In this document: positions 27,417 to 34,872 of the stretch, piece by piece
Numbering within the stretch: position 1 is the stretch's first letter
Layout of the letters: every line of letters starts with the position of its first letter
From: Labilithrix sp.
Lineage (GTDB): Bacteria; Myxococcota_A; Polyangia; Polyangiales; Polyangiaceae
Assembly: GCA_019637225.1 (NCBI GenBank)
Contig: JAHBWC010000073.1
Location: 1-41,596 of the forward strand
Direction: 5' to 3'
Length of the DNA stretch: 41,596 nt
Notes under the pieces: generated by a model
What the model was told of the DNA's origin: nothing
The model's database searches: none
The model's input: the letters and a program-made list of their open reading frames with translations, nothing else
Program-made: the position numbers and the translations under genes

Positions 27417-28220
27417 TCAGAAGGCTCCGCCGAGGGCAAGGCCCGCGTAGCCGGGAGCGACCGCGGGCCGGAGCTTCGCCTTCGCCGACTCCTTCGGCCC
27501 CGTCGGCTCGAGGAAGTGCCAGAGGAGCCCGCCGGCGATGAGGACACCTCCGCCGACGGCCACGACGGTCCCCCACCTCGGCTGATCGACCGCCTTGCCC
27601 GCATCCGACTGACGCCGGGCGGGATCGCCCGGGCTGTCGCCCGGGAGCGTGGCGCAGGCCTTGGTCTTCTCGTCGCAGCCCGGGGGAAGATCGGGCGCCG
27701 TCGCGACGACGGCGATCCCGACGCCGAGCGCGACGACGCCCGCGCCCACGACGATCCACGGATAGACGGTGTGCCCCTGCACCTCGGCCGGCGGCGGCGC
27801 AGGGGGCGCCGGCGGCGGCGCCGCGGCGGCGATCTGCTTCTTCAGGTTCTCGATCTTCGCCCGGTACGTCCCGATGTCGGGCGCCGAAGGGACACGCGCG
27901 ACGTACGCCTCGAGCGCCGTGACCGCCTCGGCCTTGGCGCCTTTGCGCTCGTAAGCGGCCGAGATGATGATCAAGAGCTCGTGCTTCGTGCAGTCGAGGG
28001 CGTACGCGTCGCGGAACCGGCGCACCGCGGATTCGTAGTTGGCCTCGTCGTAGTCGAGCTTTCCGGCGATGTACTTCTGGTGCGCCAGCTCGCTGTCGTT
28101 CGCGCTCACCGCCGCGGCGCACGGCGGGTATTCCTGGTCCGGCGACGTCTCCGCGCGCGCGGGGACCGTGATGACCGCCGCCGCCACGAGGCCGAGACCG
28201 AGGATGAGCGTTCGTCGCAT
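27417..28220 (-). CDS. Exported TPR protein with two membrane segments
   Basis: Protein of 267 residues, ATG 28220. The upstream part of this frame is not protein-like, which sets the start. A signal peptide is cut near VPARA (23). TPR-type helices cover about 45-115 (AGKLDYDEANYESAVRRFRD, then IIISAAYERKGAKAEAVTALE). A Pro/Ala linker is followed by a helix at about 153-173, a Cys-containing loop (GCDEKTKACATL) and a second helix at about 214-234. Such TPR proteins with a short two-helix tail are abundant in myxobacteria and probably act as envelope scaffolds; the role is unknown. Confidence 0.85.
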   Translation of the reverse strand: MRRTLILGLGLVAAAVITVPARAETSPDQEYPPCAAAVSANDSELAHQKYIAGKLDYDEANYESAVRRFRDAYALDCTKHELLIIISAAYERKGAKAEAVTALEAYVARVPSAPDIGTYRAKIENLKKQIAAAAPPPAPPAPPPAEVQGHTVYPWIVVGAGVVALGVGIAVVATAPDLPPGCDEKTKACATLPGDSPGDPARRQSDAGKAVDQPRWGTVVAVGGGVLIAGGLLWHFLEPTGPKESAKAKLRPAVAPGYAGLALGGAF

Positions 28221-28285
28221 GGGGTCGATCACCGCGGGCGCGCGGGGTCGGTGAGCCGACCGGGAGCATACAAAAGACGCCCCGG

Positions 28286-28891
28286 TCATGTCCTCCGCTT
28301 TGTCGCCTTCTCCCCGAACAGGTGGACGGCGTCGAGCATCCATCCGAGGCCGCGCTCGTCCGGGCTGAGCGACACCGGCGCGAGGATGAATCCGCCGGCG
28401 CGGGTCTCCGCGTGGACCGGGACACGCCACGTCAGGAGCAGCTTGCGCACGCTCGGCGTGATCGCAGCCGCGAGGTCCTCGGCAGAGGCCGCGAACGAGG
28501 CGAAGACGTGGTCGAACGCCGCGTCTCCCGTCGGTAGGCGCGGCATCGACGCGAGGTCGAGCGGCTCGGCGAACGGGCTCGCGAAGTCGCTCGTCGCGGC
28601 GGCCCGCGTGGCGATCCGCACGTCCTGCACGATCGCGATCCACGTCCCGACCTCGTACGACGGCATCGGCGTCGGCATCGGCGACGGCGGCGGCGGCGCC
28701 TCGAGCACGGCGCGGGCGATCGAGATCGAGCCGTTCGCGCCTGTCGCGTGGAGCGCGTGCTCGTATCGGAACGGCACCTTCAGCGTGGTGTACGGCTCCC
28801 ACGCGCGGAGCCATCGCTCGTCGGCCTCCGGTTCGTAACGGAGGCCACGCGACCGCGCGAACGCATCGATCCAGTAGAGAGGGCCCGGCAT
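28286..28891 (-). CDS. Hypothetical protein, probably cytoplasmic
   Basis: Protein of 201 residues (MPGPLYWIDAFARSRGLRYE). No signal peptide, helix or known motif. An N-terminal segment RAWEPYTTLKVPFRYEHALH is followed by a Pro/Met-rich spot and VGTWIAIVQDVRIATR, and the C-terminal third is mixed alpha/beta. The predicted sequence is balanced and looks real, but I do not recognise the family. It lies between the TPR gene (65 bases) and ccmE (54 bases), all on the minus strand. Confidence 0.7.
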   Translation of the reverse strand: MPGPLYWIDAFARSRGLRYEPEADERWLRAWEPYTTLKVPFRYEHALHATGANGSISIARAVLEAPPPPSPMPTPMPSYEVGTWIAIVQDVRIATRAAATSDFASPFAEPLDLASMPRLPTGDAAFDHVFASFAASAEDLAAAITPSVRKLLLTWRVPVHAETRAGGFILAPVSLSPDERGLGWMLDAVHLFGEKATKRRT

Positions 28892-28945
28892 GTGAGCGAG
28901 CCGAGCGTAGCCTGCTTCGAGCCGGCCGGCGCGGTCAGCCGATCG

Positions 28946-29506
28946 TCACGGGCTCATCGCGGCGTGGGGAGCCTTCTCGCCCTTCGCCGCCTTCTCTTTC
29001 ATCTCGTATTTGCTCGGGCACTTGGCGAGCACCTGCGACGCCTCGAGCGAGTCGTCGGCGAGCAGCTCGCCCTCGACCGTGACGCCGACATCCATCCCGG
29101 CCACGTCGCGGAACGTGTCCGGCACGACGCACTTGGCGAAGCGGACGGGGATCTCGGTCCCGTTCTTCTCGATCTTGAAGCGGTACTCGCACGGGTCTTC
29201 GCGCTTCACGAGCGAGCCGTGAACGAGGTTGCCCTCGGCGCGCACGGACTTGCCGACGAATTTCGCCTTCTGGGCGACGAGCTCATCGACGGGCTTCGAG
29301 TAGATGCCCTTGTCCTGCATCCCGACGAGCACGAGGGCGACGATCGCCGCAGCGGCCATGAGCAGCGGGACGACGAGGAGGAGGCGCTTGCGCGCGCCGT
29401 CCTCGTCTTCTTCGTCCTCGTCCCGACGCCGCCGGGCCGGCACTTCCACCGCGCGCTCGCTGGGCGGAGGATTCTCTGCGTTCTCGTCCGCCTGCTCGTC
29501 GCTCAT
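28946..29506 (-). CDS. ccmE: Cytochrome c maturation haem chaperone CcmE, Cys-type (CxxxY)
   Basis: Protein of 186 residues. An acidic/basic cytoplasmic N-terminus of about 40 residues precedes one helix (42-62) and the periplasmic OB-fold haem-binding domain: GIYSKPVDELVAQK, VRAEGNLVHGSL, and VGVTVEGELLADDSLEASQV. At the haem attachment site, where E. coli CcmE has the His of HxxxY, this protein reads CPSKY (Cys163, Tyr167). This Cys-for-His change defines the variant System I described in archaea and Desulfovibrio, where CcmH is also missing. Two other Cys (106, 126) are present. No other ccm genes are in the window. The start is preceded by a 189-base region shared with the divergent HNH gene. 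Confidence 0.9.
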   Translation of the reverse strand: MSDEQADENAENPPPSERAVEVPARRRRDEDEEDEDGARKRLLLVVPLLMAAAAIVALVLVGMQDKGIYSKPVDELVAQKAKFVGKSVRAEGNLVHGSLVKREDPCEYRFKIEKNGTEIPVRFAKCVVPDTFRDVAGMDVGVTVEGELLADDSLEASQVLAKCPSKYEMKEKAAKGEKAPHAAMSP

Positions 29507-29695
29507 CGGTCGTGCCCCATGACGTGGTTGCTCTTGAGACTACCTTCGACCCCCGGTGGGTCAACGTCATCCGTTGCCCGATCCTTCCCCAAAAATCACC
29601 TGGATCGAGGGCGATCCCCACGAATCTTGCTATGCTTCTCGGAGAGCAGGACGTCGGATTCCTCGCCGGCCTGCGATCGCCTCGCACGTTGCCAC

Positions 29696-30271
29696 ATGAC
29701 CGACGCACTCTCGAGACCGGTCCTCGTACTGAACCGCGTGTTCCAGCCCGTCCAGCTGACGACCGCGAAGCGCGCCTTCGTGCTCCTCTACAGCAGCGCG
29801 GCGCACGCCCTCGACGAGCTGGGCGAGGAGTACGACTTCGATCTCTGGCGGGCGCTGCCGGTGCGCGACGAAGACGACGCTGTGGCGATCATCGGCGGCG
29901 CGCTCCGCGTTCCGCGCGTCCTCCATCTCCACCGCTACGACCGCACGCCGAAGGTGACCATCCGGCTGACGCGGCGGAACCTGATGTTCCGGGACGCACA
30001 CCAGTGTCAGTACTGCGGTAAGCAGCCTCCGCTCCGCGATCTCAACATCGATCACGTGCTGCCGCGATCGCGCGGCGGGATCGACACCTGGGAGAACCTC
30101 GTGACCGCTTGCCGCGTGTGCAACCTGCGCAAGGGCTGGCGCACGCCGGAAGAAGCGAACATGCGCCTGCAGCGGCGGCCGTTCCGCCCCAAGTGGTCGA
30201 CCACGGCGCAGATCCTCCTCGGGTCGGCGACGAAGTACCGCGAGTGGGATCCGTTCCTGAAGGCCTCCTGA
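29696..30271 (+). CDS. HNH endonuclease family protein
   Basis: Protein of 191 residues, ATG 29696 (MTDALSRPVLVLNRVFQPVQ). The N-terminal 95 residues carry the conserved extension found in the widespread chromosomal HNH family (VLNRVFQPVQLTTAKRAFVL and ALRVPRVLHLHRYDR). The HNH core at about 100-150 has Cys104-x2-Cys107 (CQYCG), the NIDHVLPRSRGG motif with His120, ENLVTACRVCN with Cys139 and Cys142, and Lys in LRKGWRTPEEA. The four Cys should bind structural zinc. This stand-alone family is common in bacteria; its physiological substrate is not established, and nothing marks it as part of an intron or phage here. Confidence 0.95.
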   Translation: MTDALSRPVLVLNRVFQPVQLTTAKRAFVLLYSSAAHALDELGEEYDFDLWRALPVRDEDDAVAIIGGALRVPRVLHLHRYDRTPKVTIRLTRRNLMFRDAHQCQYCGKQPPLRDLNIDHVLPRSRGGIDTWENLVTACRVCNLRKGWRTPEEANMRLQRRPFRPKWSTTAQILLGSATKYREWDPFLKAS

Positions 30272-30315
30272 GCGCGCGACGGCCGGTCGCCGGCGGAGGG
30301 CGCGGCGCGACGCCG

Positions 30316-30798
30316 TCAGCGGCGCGGTGAGACGCCGCCGTCGCCGCACGTGCCCCAGAGCGTCCAGCCGCGGTCCTCGCAGACGAAGAGCTCTTCGCAT
30401 CCACAGCAGTCCGCGCCGCACGAGAGCGCGAGGCCGAGCATGCAGTCGGGCGCCTGGAGCGACTCGCAGCCCGGACCGCCGAACGCTCCCGGCGGAGCGT
30501 CGATCGACGCGTCGAGCGGGGCGGCGGCGGCGTCCGGCACGCTCGCGTCCGGGCGAGCTCTCGGCTCGCGTGGCGGGCACGTCTCCTGGAGCTCCCAGAC
30601 GTCACCCGGCCGGCACGCGTAGACCGCCTCGCACGCGGGGTCTTCACACGCGACGCCGCGCGAGAGCGGACATCCGCCGGCGGGAATGTTCGAGCACGGC
30701 CGCGCGACCGGATCGTCGGCGCACGCGGCGACGAGCGCGAGCGTCGCCGCGACGGCGACGGATCCGACGACGGCGCGGCGGAGGACCTTCACGCTCAC
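30316..30798 (-). CDS. Cys-rich lipoprotein, unknown function
   Basis: Protein of 160 residues from a GTG at 30798; an in-frame GTG at 30792 is equally possible. Signal peptide RRAVVGSVAVAATLALVAAC ends in a lipobox Cys (residue 26 from the upstream GTG). The mature part has over a dozen Cys in two clusters (SNIPAGGCPLSRGVACEDPAC, then SCGADCCGCEELFVC), separated by an Asp/Ala/Pro linker (PDASVPDAAAAPLDASIDAP). This two-module disulfide-rich design with an Asp/Ala/Pro spacer is common in secreted myxobacterial proteins of unknown role. Convergent with the HNH gene (44-base gap) and divergent from the AgmX-domain gene. Confidence 0.8.
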   Translation of the reverse strand: MSVKVLRRAVVGSVAVAATLALVAACADDPVARPCSNIPAGGCPLSRGVACEDPACEAVYACRPGDVWELQETCPPREPRARPDASVPDAAAAPLDASIDAPPGAFGGPGCESLQAPDCMLGLALSCGADCCGCEELFVCEDRGWTLWGTCGDGGVSPRR

Positions 30799-30900
30799 GT
30801 AAGTAGCACCGAGACGCCTCGGAGCTCCAGCCGACCGCCCCGGGCGCGCGACGCGCACGAGGGGTTGGGTCGCCACGGATAATCCGTTAGCGTCCCGATC

Positions 30901-31593
30901 ATGCGCACGCCGCTCTTTCGACTCGGGTTCGCGATGTTCACTTCGGTCATGGTCGTGGCCGCCGTCGCCTGCGGCGGCAAGGAAGGCCCGGGTCCGAACA
31001 CGCCGGGGAGCTCCGGTTCGCCCGGCGAGACGGAGACGCCGAGCGGCGCGGGCGGCTCGGGCGACGCTCCGGGTGCGGGGGGAGGCGGCGAGTCCTCGGG
31101 AGGCGGCGCGGCGGCGTCCGGTGGCAGCGGCGGGACGACGACCACCACGCAGCTCGGCGACGGCGGCGATCTCCAGGGCGCCAAGCTCGGCGGATCCGTC
31201 CACACGACGACGGAGTCGAAGGGCGACGGCGGTCCGAAGAGCACGCACGGCCACAGCGCGAACGAGCCGGGCCGGAGCACGAAGGACATCCAGGCGATCT
31301 TGGTAGCGCGGCGCGACGAGGCACGCGCCTGCTACGACAAGGCGCTCGCGGCGCATCCCGGGATCGAGGGCGACCTCGACATCAAGTTCGTGATCGACCC
31401 GCAGGGCAGCGTCTCCGACGCGTCGGTCGACACGACCAAGTCGCAGATCCTCGAGCCGAGCGTCGGCGCGTGCATCATCGAGGTCATCAAGAAGATCAAG
31501 TTCGCCGAGAGCAAGGGCGGCTACGAGACGCGCGCCCACTACCCGTACAACTTCCACCCGAAGACGTTCACGCCGAAGGACGCGGGCAAGTAG
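30901..31593 (+). CDS. Lipoprotein with AgmX/PglI C-terminal domain (TonB-like)
   Basis: Protein of 230 residues, ATG 30901. Lipobox AVAC (Cys24) follows the signal peptide. Residues 25-120 are a Gly/Ser/Thr-rich disordered region. The C-terminal 100 residues match the AgmX/PglI C-terminal domain: NEPGRSTKDIQAILVARRDE, ARACYDKALAAHPGIEGDLD, VIDPQGSVSDASV and VGACIIEVIKKIKFAES, with the two conserved Cys. The fold is TonB-C-like and occurs in proteins of gliding and adventurous motility clusters in Myxococcus, but also in many unrelated ones. A cell-envelope structural role is likely; motility is not implied by neighbours here. Confidence 0.9.
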   Translation: MRTPLFRLGFAMFTSVMVVAAVACGGKEGPGPNTPGSSGSPGETETPSGAGGSGDAPGAGGGGESSGGGAAASGGSGGTTTTTQLGDGGDLQGAKLGGSVHTTTESKGDGGPKSTHGHSANEPGRSTKDIQAILVARRDEARACYDKALAAHPGIEGDLDIKFVIDPQGSVSDASVDTTKSQILEPSVGACIIEVIKKIKFAESKGGYETRAHYPYNFHPKTFTPKDAGK

Positions 31594-31639
31594 GCCGCAG
31601 GCGGCGTCGCCCGGTCCTCCGGGCGCTCCAGGCCCCGCT

Positions 31640-32398
31640 TCAGCCGAGCTCGGCGACGACGAGCCGGTAGCCGATGTCGAGCTCGGGGAGGGCGCGCAGC
31701 GCGGCGTGGCGCTCGTCCCAGGCGCCGGAGGAGAGCTCTGCCTCGAGGCGCGCGAGCGCCGGCTCGGTGACCTCTCTCGGCAGCTGCCGGAAGACCGAGA
31801 TGCCGCGGCGAACGTGCGGGTCGAGGTACGCCTCCGGGCGGCCCCAGAAGGCGCCGAAGAAGCCGTCCTCGCAGTCGCGGGGGATCGGCACGGGGGTGAC
31901 GCGCGCGCTCGGGAAGGCTTCCTCGATCGCGGCCATGGTCGGGAAGCGAGGGAGGTCGAGCGCCGCGACCTCCGGCAGGTACTCGACCACCATCCAGAAG
32001 TCGTCGATCGACGCCGGGTCCCACGTGAGGAGCACGACGCGCTTGCGGGCCACGCGGCGCATCTCGCGAAACCCCTGGGCTCGGTCCGCCCAGTGATGCA
32101 CGGTCAAGACGGCGAGCGCCGCGTCGAACGCCCCGTCCTCGAACGGCAGCGCCTCGGCCCAGGCCTTGATGCACGGCGCGGCCGAGCGCGGCCGCTGGCG
32201 GATCATCTCGGCGGACGGCTCGACCGCGGTGACGTCGAGGTCGACGGGCTCGTACGAGCCGCTCCCCGCCCCGACGTTGACGACGCTCGCCGCGTCGCCG
32301 AGCGCCTCGCGGATGGCCCGAGCGATCCGCGGATCGCTGTGGCGCGCGGAGGCGTAGTCCGTTCCGATCTCGTCGTAGAGAGGGTGCGGCTGTTCCAT
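31640..32398 (-). CDS. Class I SAM-dependent methyltransferase
   Basis: Protein of 252 residues (MEQPHPLYDEIGTDYASAR). A type-11-like methyltransferase domain: motif I VVNVGAGSGSYEP binds the SAM methionine moiety, acidic VTAVEPSAEM binds the ribose, and motif post-I/II lies in LPFEDGAFDAALAVLTVHHW. The acceptor is not indicated. A C-terminal segment of about 110 residues (DGFFGAFWGRPEAYLDPHV) suits a small-molecule methyltransferase. Its start lies 111 bases downstream of the DUF2063 gene on the same strand, so it could be transcribed with the bufferin-like operon, but nothing shows it is functionally linked. Confidence 0.92.
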   Translation of the reverse strand: MEQPHPLYDEIGTDYASARHSDPRIARAIREALGDAASVVNVGAGSGSYEPVDLDVTAVEPSAEMIRQRPRSAAPCIKAWAEALPFEDGAFDAALAVLTVHHWADRAQGFREMRRVARKRVVLLTWDPASIDDFWMVVEYLPEVAALDLPRFPTMAAIEEAFPSARVTPVPIPRDCEDGFFGAFWGRPEAYLDPHVRRGISVFRQLPREVTEPALARLEAELSSGAWDERHAALRALPELDIGYRLVVAELG

Positions 32399-32509
32399 GC
32401 GGTCACGGGCACAACGCGGCGCGCGCGCGTTTCATTCTCGCACGCCGAGGTCGAGCTCCACCGCGGAGCGACGCGCGCGGATCGCCGATCGCGTGCGACG
32501 ACCGCGCGC

Positions 32510-33403
32510 TCACGGGCCCTCGGGGTCGAAGCGAACGCTGCGAATCCAGCCGAGCGACGTCCACTCCGAGAACCAGCCGGCGAGCTTGCCCTGCAGCACC
32601 TCGAGCGGCGTTTCGCGCTCGCCACCGCCCGAGGTCTCGTCGCTCGAAGCCGCCCGGTCGGCCGAGCCCGCGGGAGCGGCGGCGCCGATCTTCGCGGCGG
32701 CCCGCTCGCAGGCCTCGCCGAGCGGCGTGCCGCGCGCGAGCTCGTCGAGCATCGCCGCCGCGTCGGCGTCGATCTCGAGGCAATGCAGGAGCTCGGCCCC
32801 GCGGTACACGACGACGTGACAGGCGCGCCGCTCGGGGCGCGCGGGCTCTTCGCCCTTGCGCGCGCCGATGCGGTAGTCGTGCGTGGGCCACTCGAGCGTG
32901 AGGCGCTGGAGCGCGGGGTGGAGCACGATCCGCGCGCCCGGCCACTCGTCCTCGGATCGGCCGGCGATCGACGCGGGATCGAACGGCGGCGCGTTCTGCC
33001 CGTCGAAGGCGTCGACGAACGCCCACTCGACCTTCGCGAGCTCGGCGAGGAACGGCTCGGTCGACCACGGAGCGCGCGTCGCGAGGAAGCGCGCCATGTC
33101 CTCGCCGAGGTCGCGGAGCGTGAACGACGCCGACGGACACGCCTCGAGGTACGCATGCGCGAGACGCTCGAAGGCGTCGTCGCCGAGCGCGTACTCGATC
33201 GACGCGAAGTCGTCGCGGAGGACGTCGACGTGCCGCAGCCAGAACTGCTCGCGGTAGATGTCGACCTGCTCGACGGGGGAGAGGCGATCGTTGCCGCTCG
33301 CGATGCGCTCGGCGTGGACGGAGAGCTCGGGATCGTCCGCGATCGGAGACACGCGGCGGAGCGCGACGGCGAGCACGGCTTGCATCTCGGCGAGGGTCGC
33401 CAT
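32510..33403 (-). CDS. DUF2063 protein, bufferin-type partner (BufC/HvfC-like)
   Basis: Protein of 297 residues, ATG 33403 overlapping the stop of the DUF692 gene (TGATG), so translation is coupled. The N-terminal DUF2063 domain (about 1-100) has GNDRLSPVEQVDIYREQFWL, DDFASIEYALGDDAFERLAH and ACPSASFTLRDLGEDMARFL. A second part of about 100 residues contains WPTHDYRIGARKGEEPARPE and ends FDPEGP. In bufferin and HvfABC-type pathways the DUF2063 protein supports the DUF692 enzyme, probably by delivering the precursor peptide. The insertion of Ser/Gly-rich residues near 235-270 looks disordered. Confidence 0.92.
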   Translation of the reverse strand: MATLAEMQAVLAVALRRVSPIADDPELSVHAERIASGNDRLSPVEQVDIYREQFWLRHVDVLRDDFASIEYALGDDAFERLAHAYLEACPSASFTLRDLGEDMARFLATRAPWSTEPFLAELAKVEWAFVDAFDGQNAPPFDPASIAGRSEDEWPGARIVLHPALQRLTLEWPTHDYRIGARKGEEPARPERRACHVVVYRGAELLHCLEIDADAAAMLDELARGTPLGEACERAAAKIGAAAPAGSADRAASSDETSGGGERETPLEVLQGKLAGWFSEWTSLGWIRSVRFDPEGP

Positions 33404-34287
33404 CACCCGGCCTCCGCGGTCGCGACCAGCGACGGACGCCGCGGCGCGGCGAGGAGCTCGGCGCGCATCGTCCGCGCCTTCGCGGCCTCGGCGGAGAGCA
33501 CGTCCCACTCCGGGATGTCGTCGTCCCACTCCACCAGCGTCGAGACCGCGCCGCATCGCGCGACGGCGCGACGGTAGAGGTCCCAGACCTCGTCCTTCAC
33601 GTGGTCCGAGTGCGTGTCGAGGACGTACTTGCCCTTGTCCGTGTGCCCCGCGAGGTGCATCTGCACGACGCGATCGGCCGGCACCGCGTCGATGTACGTC
33701 ACGGGATCGAAGCCGTGGTTTCGCGACGAGACGTAGACGTTGTTGCAGTCGAGCAAGAGCCCGCAGTCCGCGCGCTCGGCGACCTCGGCGAGGAAGTCCC
33801 ACTCGGACATCGTGCTCTCGCGGTAGGTCATGTAGCTCGACACGTTCTCGAGCGCGAACGGGCGCTCGAGCGTGCCCTGCACGCGCTTGACGCGCTCGAC
33901 GACGTGCTCGATCGCCTCGCGCGTGTACGGCAGGGGCAAGAGATCGTGGATGTGCACCCCCGGCGCGCGCGCCCAGCAGAGGTGATCCGAGACCCACGGC
34001 GGATCGAGGCGCGCGAAGAGGTCCTTCAGCTTCGCGAGGTAGGCCGCGTCGAGCGGCTCGACCGATCCGATCGCCAGCGACACGCCGTGCGGGACGACGC
34101 GGTACTTGTCGGCCAGCCGCGCGAGGTTGTCGAGCGGCCGGCCGCCGGCGACGAGGAAGTTCTCGCTGATCACCTCGAACCAGTCCATGAGCGGCTCGCT
34201 CGACTCGAGGACCCGCGGGTAGTGCGGGATGCGAAAGCCGACGCCGACGCCGAGGTCGGGGATCGCGTGACGGTCTCGGAAGCTCAC
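33403..34287 (-). CDS. DUF692 multinuclear non-haem iron oxidase (BufB/HvfB-like) for RiPP modification
   Basis: Protein of 294 residues, ATG 34287. TIM-barrel DUF692 (MNIO) family. Metal-ligand and signature residues are all visible: SENF (Glu42), PHGVSL (His67), SDHLC (His102), LENVSSY (Glu147), LLLDCNN (Asp180, Asn183), VQMHLAGH (His211, His215), LDTHSDHV (His226, His229) and VEWD (Glu253). Members oxidise Cys residues of precursor peptides to heterocycles: thiooxazoles in bufferins, oxazolone/thioamide in methanobactin-type products with a different partner. The neighbouring Cys-rich peptide is the expected substrate. A hairpin separates it from the precursor gene, probably lowering its expression relative to the peptide. 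Confidence 0.95.
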   Translation of the reverse strand: MSFRDRHAIPDLGVGVGFRIPHYPRVLESSEPLMDWFEVISENFLVAGGRPLDNLARLADKYRVVPHGVSLAIGSVEPLDAAYLAKLKDLFARLDPPWVSDHLCWARAPGVHIHDLLPLPYTREAIEHVVERVKRVQGTLERPFALENVSSYMTYRESTMSEWDFLAEVAERADCGLLLDCNNVYVSSRNHGFDPVTYIDAVPADRVVQMHLAGHTDKGKYVLDTHSDHVKDEVWDLYRRAVARCGAVSTLVEWDDDIPEWDVLSAEAAKARTMRAELLAAPRRPSLVATAEAG

Positions 34288-34325
34288 GGGAGACCCAGCC
34301 TAACCTCGTTGCGGGATCTACAAAA

Positions 34326-34361
34326 GGCGAGCGCCGGGGCGGCACGACCGCGCCCGGCGCT
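34326..34361 (-). terminator. Terminator-like hairpin between precursor and DUF692 genes
   Basis: Reading on the minus strand, AGCGCCGGG pairs with CCCGGCGCT (9 bases) around a 14-base loop, then CGCC and TTTT follow. It lies in the 124-base gap after the precursor gene stop (34412). A partial terminator here would give excess precursor over enzyme, a common RiPP design. The gap between stem and T-run makes it imperfect. Confidence 0.5.
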
Positions 34362-34411
34362 TTCCTTCGGCTTCGCGGACGCGCGAGGCGCCCGAGCGAT
34401 CCGAGAACGGA

Positions 34412-34669
34412 TCAGGTCTTGGGGCAGGAAGTGCCGTTGCCCTTGCACTCGTTCGAGCCGGCGCAGGAGGCGTTCGTCTCCGTCTTGCAGCCGCTCTTGC
34501 CCTTGCACTCGTTCTTCCCCTTGCAGCAGTTCTTGTCCTCCGGGGGCGCGACGTCGGTCGACGGCGTCGCCGGGGTCTGTGCCTCCGGCTTCTGCTCGCC
34601 ACCGCACGCGGCCAGACCCGCGAGCATCCCCGACACTGCCGTCATCGCCAAAGCTTTACCCAGGTTCAT
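34412..34669 (-). CDS. Bufferin-like Cys-rich RiPP precursor, predicted lipoprotein
   Basis: Peptide of 85 residues, ATG 34669 with a strong AGGAGGAGA ribosome site; the longer frame upstream is not coding. The signal peptide MNLGKALAMTAVSGMLAGLA leads to Cys22 in LAAC, a lipobox. A Pro/Thr/Ala linker follows, then a core of about 40 residues with seven Cys in a Lys/Gly/Asn context: NCCKGKNECKGKSGCKT, ASC, NECKGNGTSCPKT. The KGKNxCKGxxxC pattern and the downstream DUF692 and DUF2063 genes match bufferin (BufA-type) clusters, where Cys are converted to heterocycles that hold copper. Bufferins normally carry a cleavable signal peptide; a lipobox would leave this one membrane-anchored. Metal and modification are inferred. 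Confidence 0.88.
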   Translation of the reverse strand: MNLGKALAMTAVSGMLAGLAACGGEQKPEAQTPATPSTDVAPPEDKNCCKGKNECKGKSGCKTETNASCAGSNECKGNGTSCPKT

Positions 34670-34872
34670 CTCGATTCTCCTCCTCGGGTGCCCGAGCGGG
34701 CCGCCCACGCCGTGGCGGTCGACTCGTCCGAGCAATACGCGCGAAGCGTACCGACGGATCCGCGACGCTGACAAAGTTATTTACGCCCGCGGCGAGCCGG
34801 CCGCGGAGGCGCGATTCGCACGGACCGCCGAGACACTTGGTGAAGTCGTGCGATTCATGGGAGATAGATCGC
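34670..34872. promoter_or_regulatory. Divergent promoter region of the bufferin-like operon and TrmB-type gene
   Basis: This 203-base gap must contain the promoters of the precursor gene (minus) and the TrmB-type gene (plus). An AT-rich patch, TGACAAAGTTATTTACG (about 34768-34786), stands out; read on the minus strand it offers TTGTCA as a -35-like element, with weak -10 candidates. No clear copper-box or ECF promoter is visible. Confidence 0.3.

Noticed and set aside
29696..30271. HNH nuclease as a homing endonuclease or mobile element
   Set aside because: It belongs to the stand-alone chromosomal HNH family with its conserved N-terminal extension; no intron, intein, or terminal repeats are visible.
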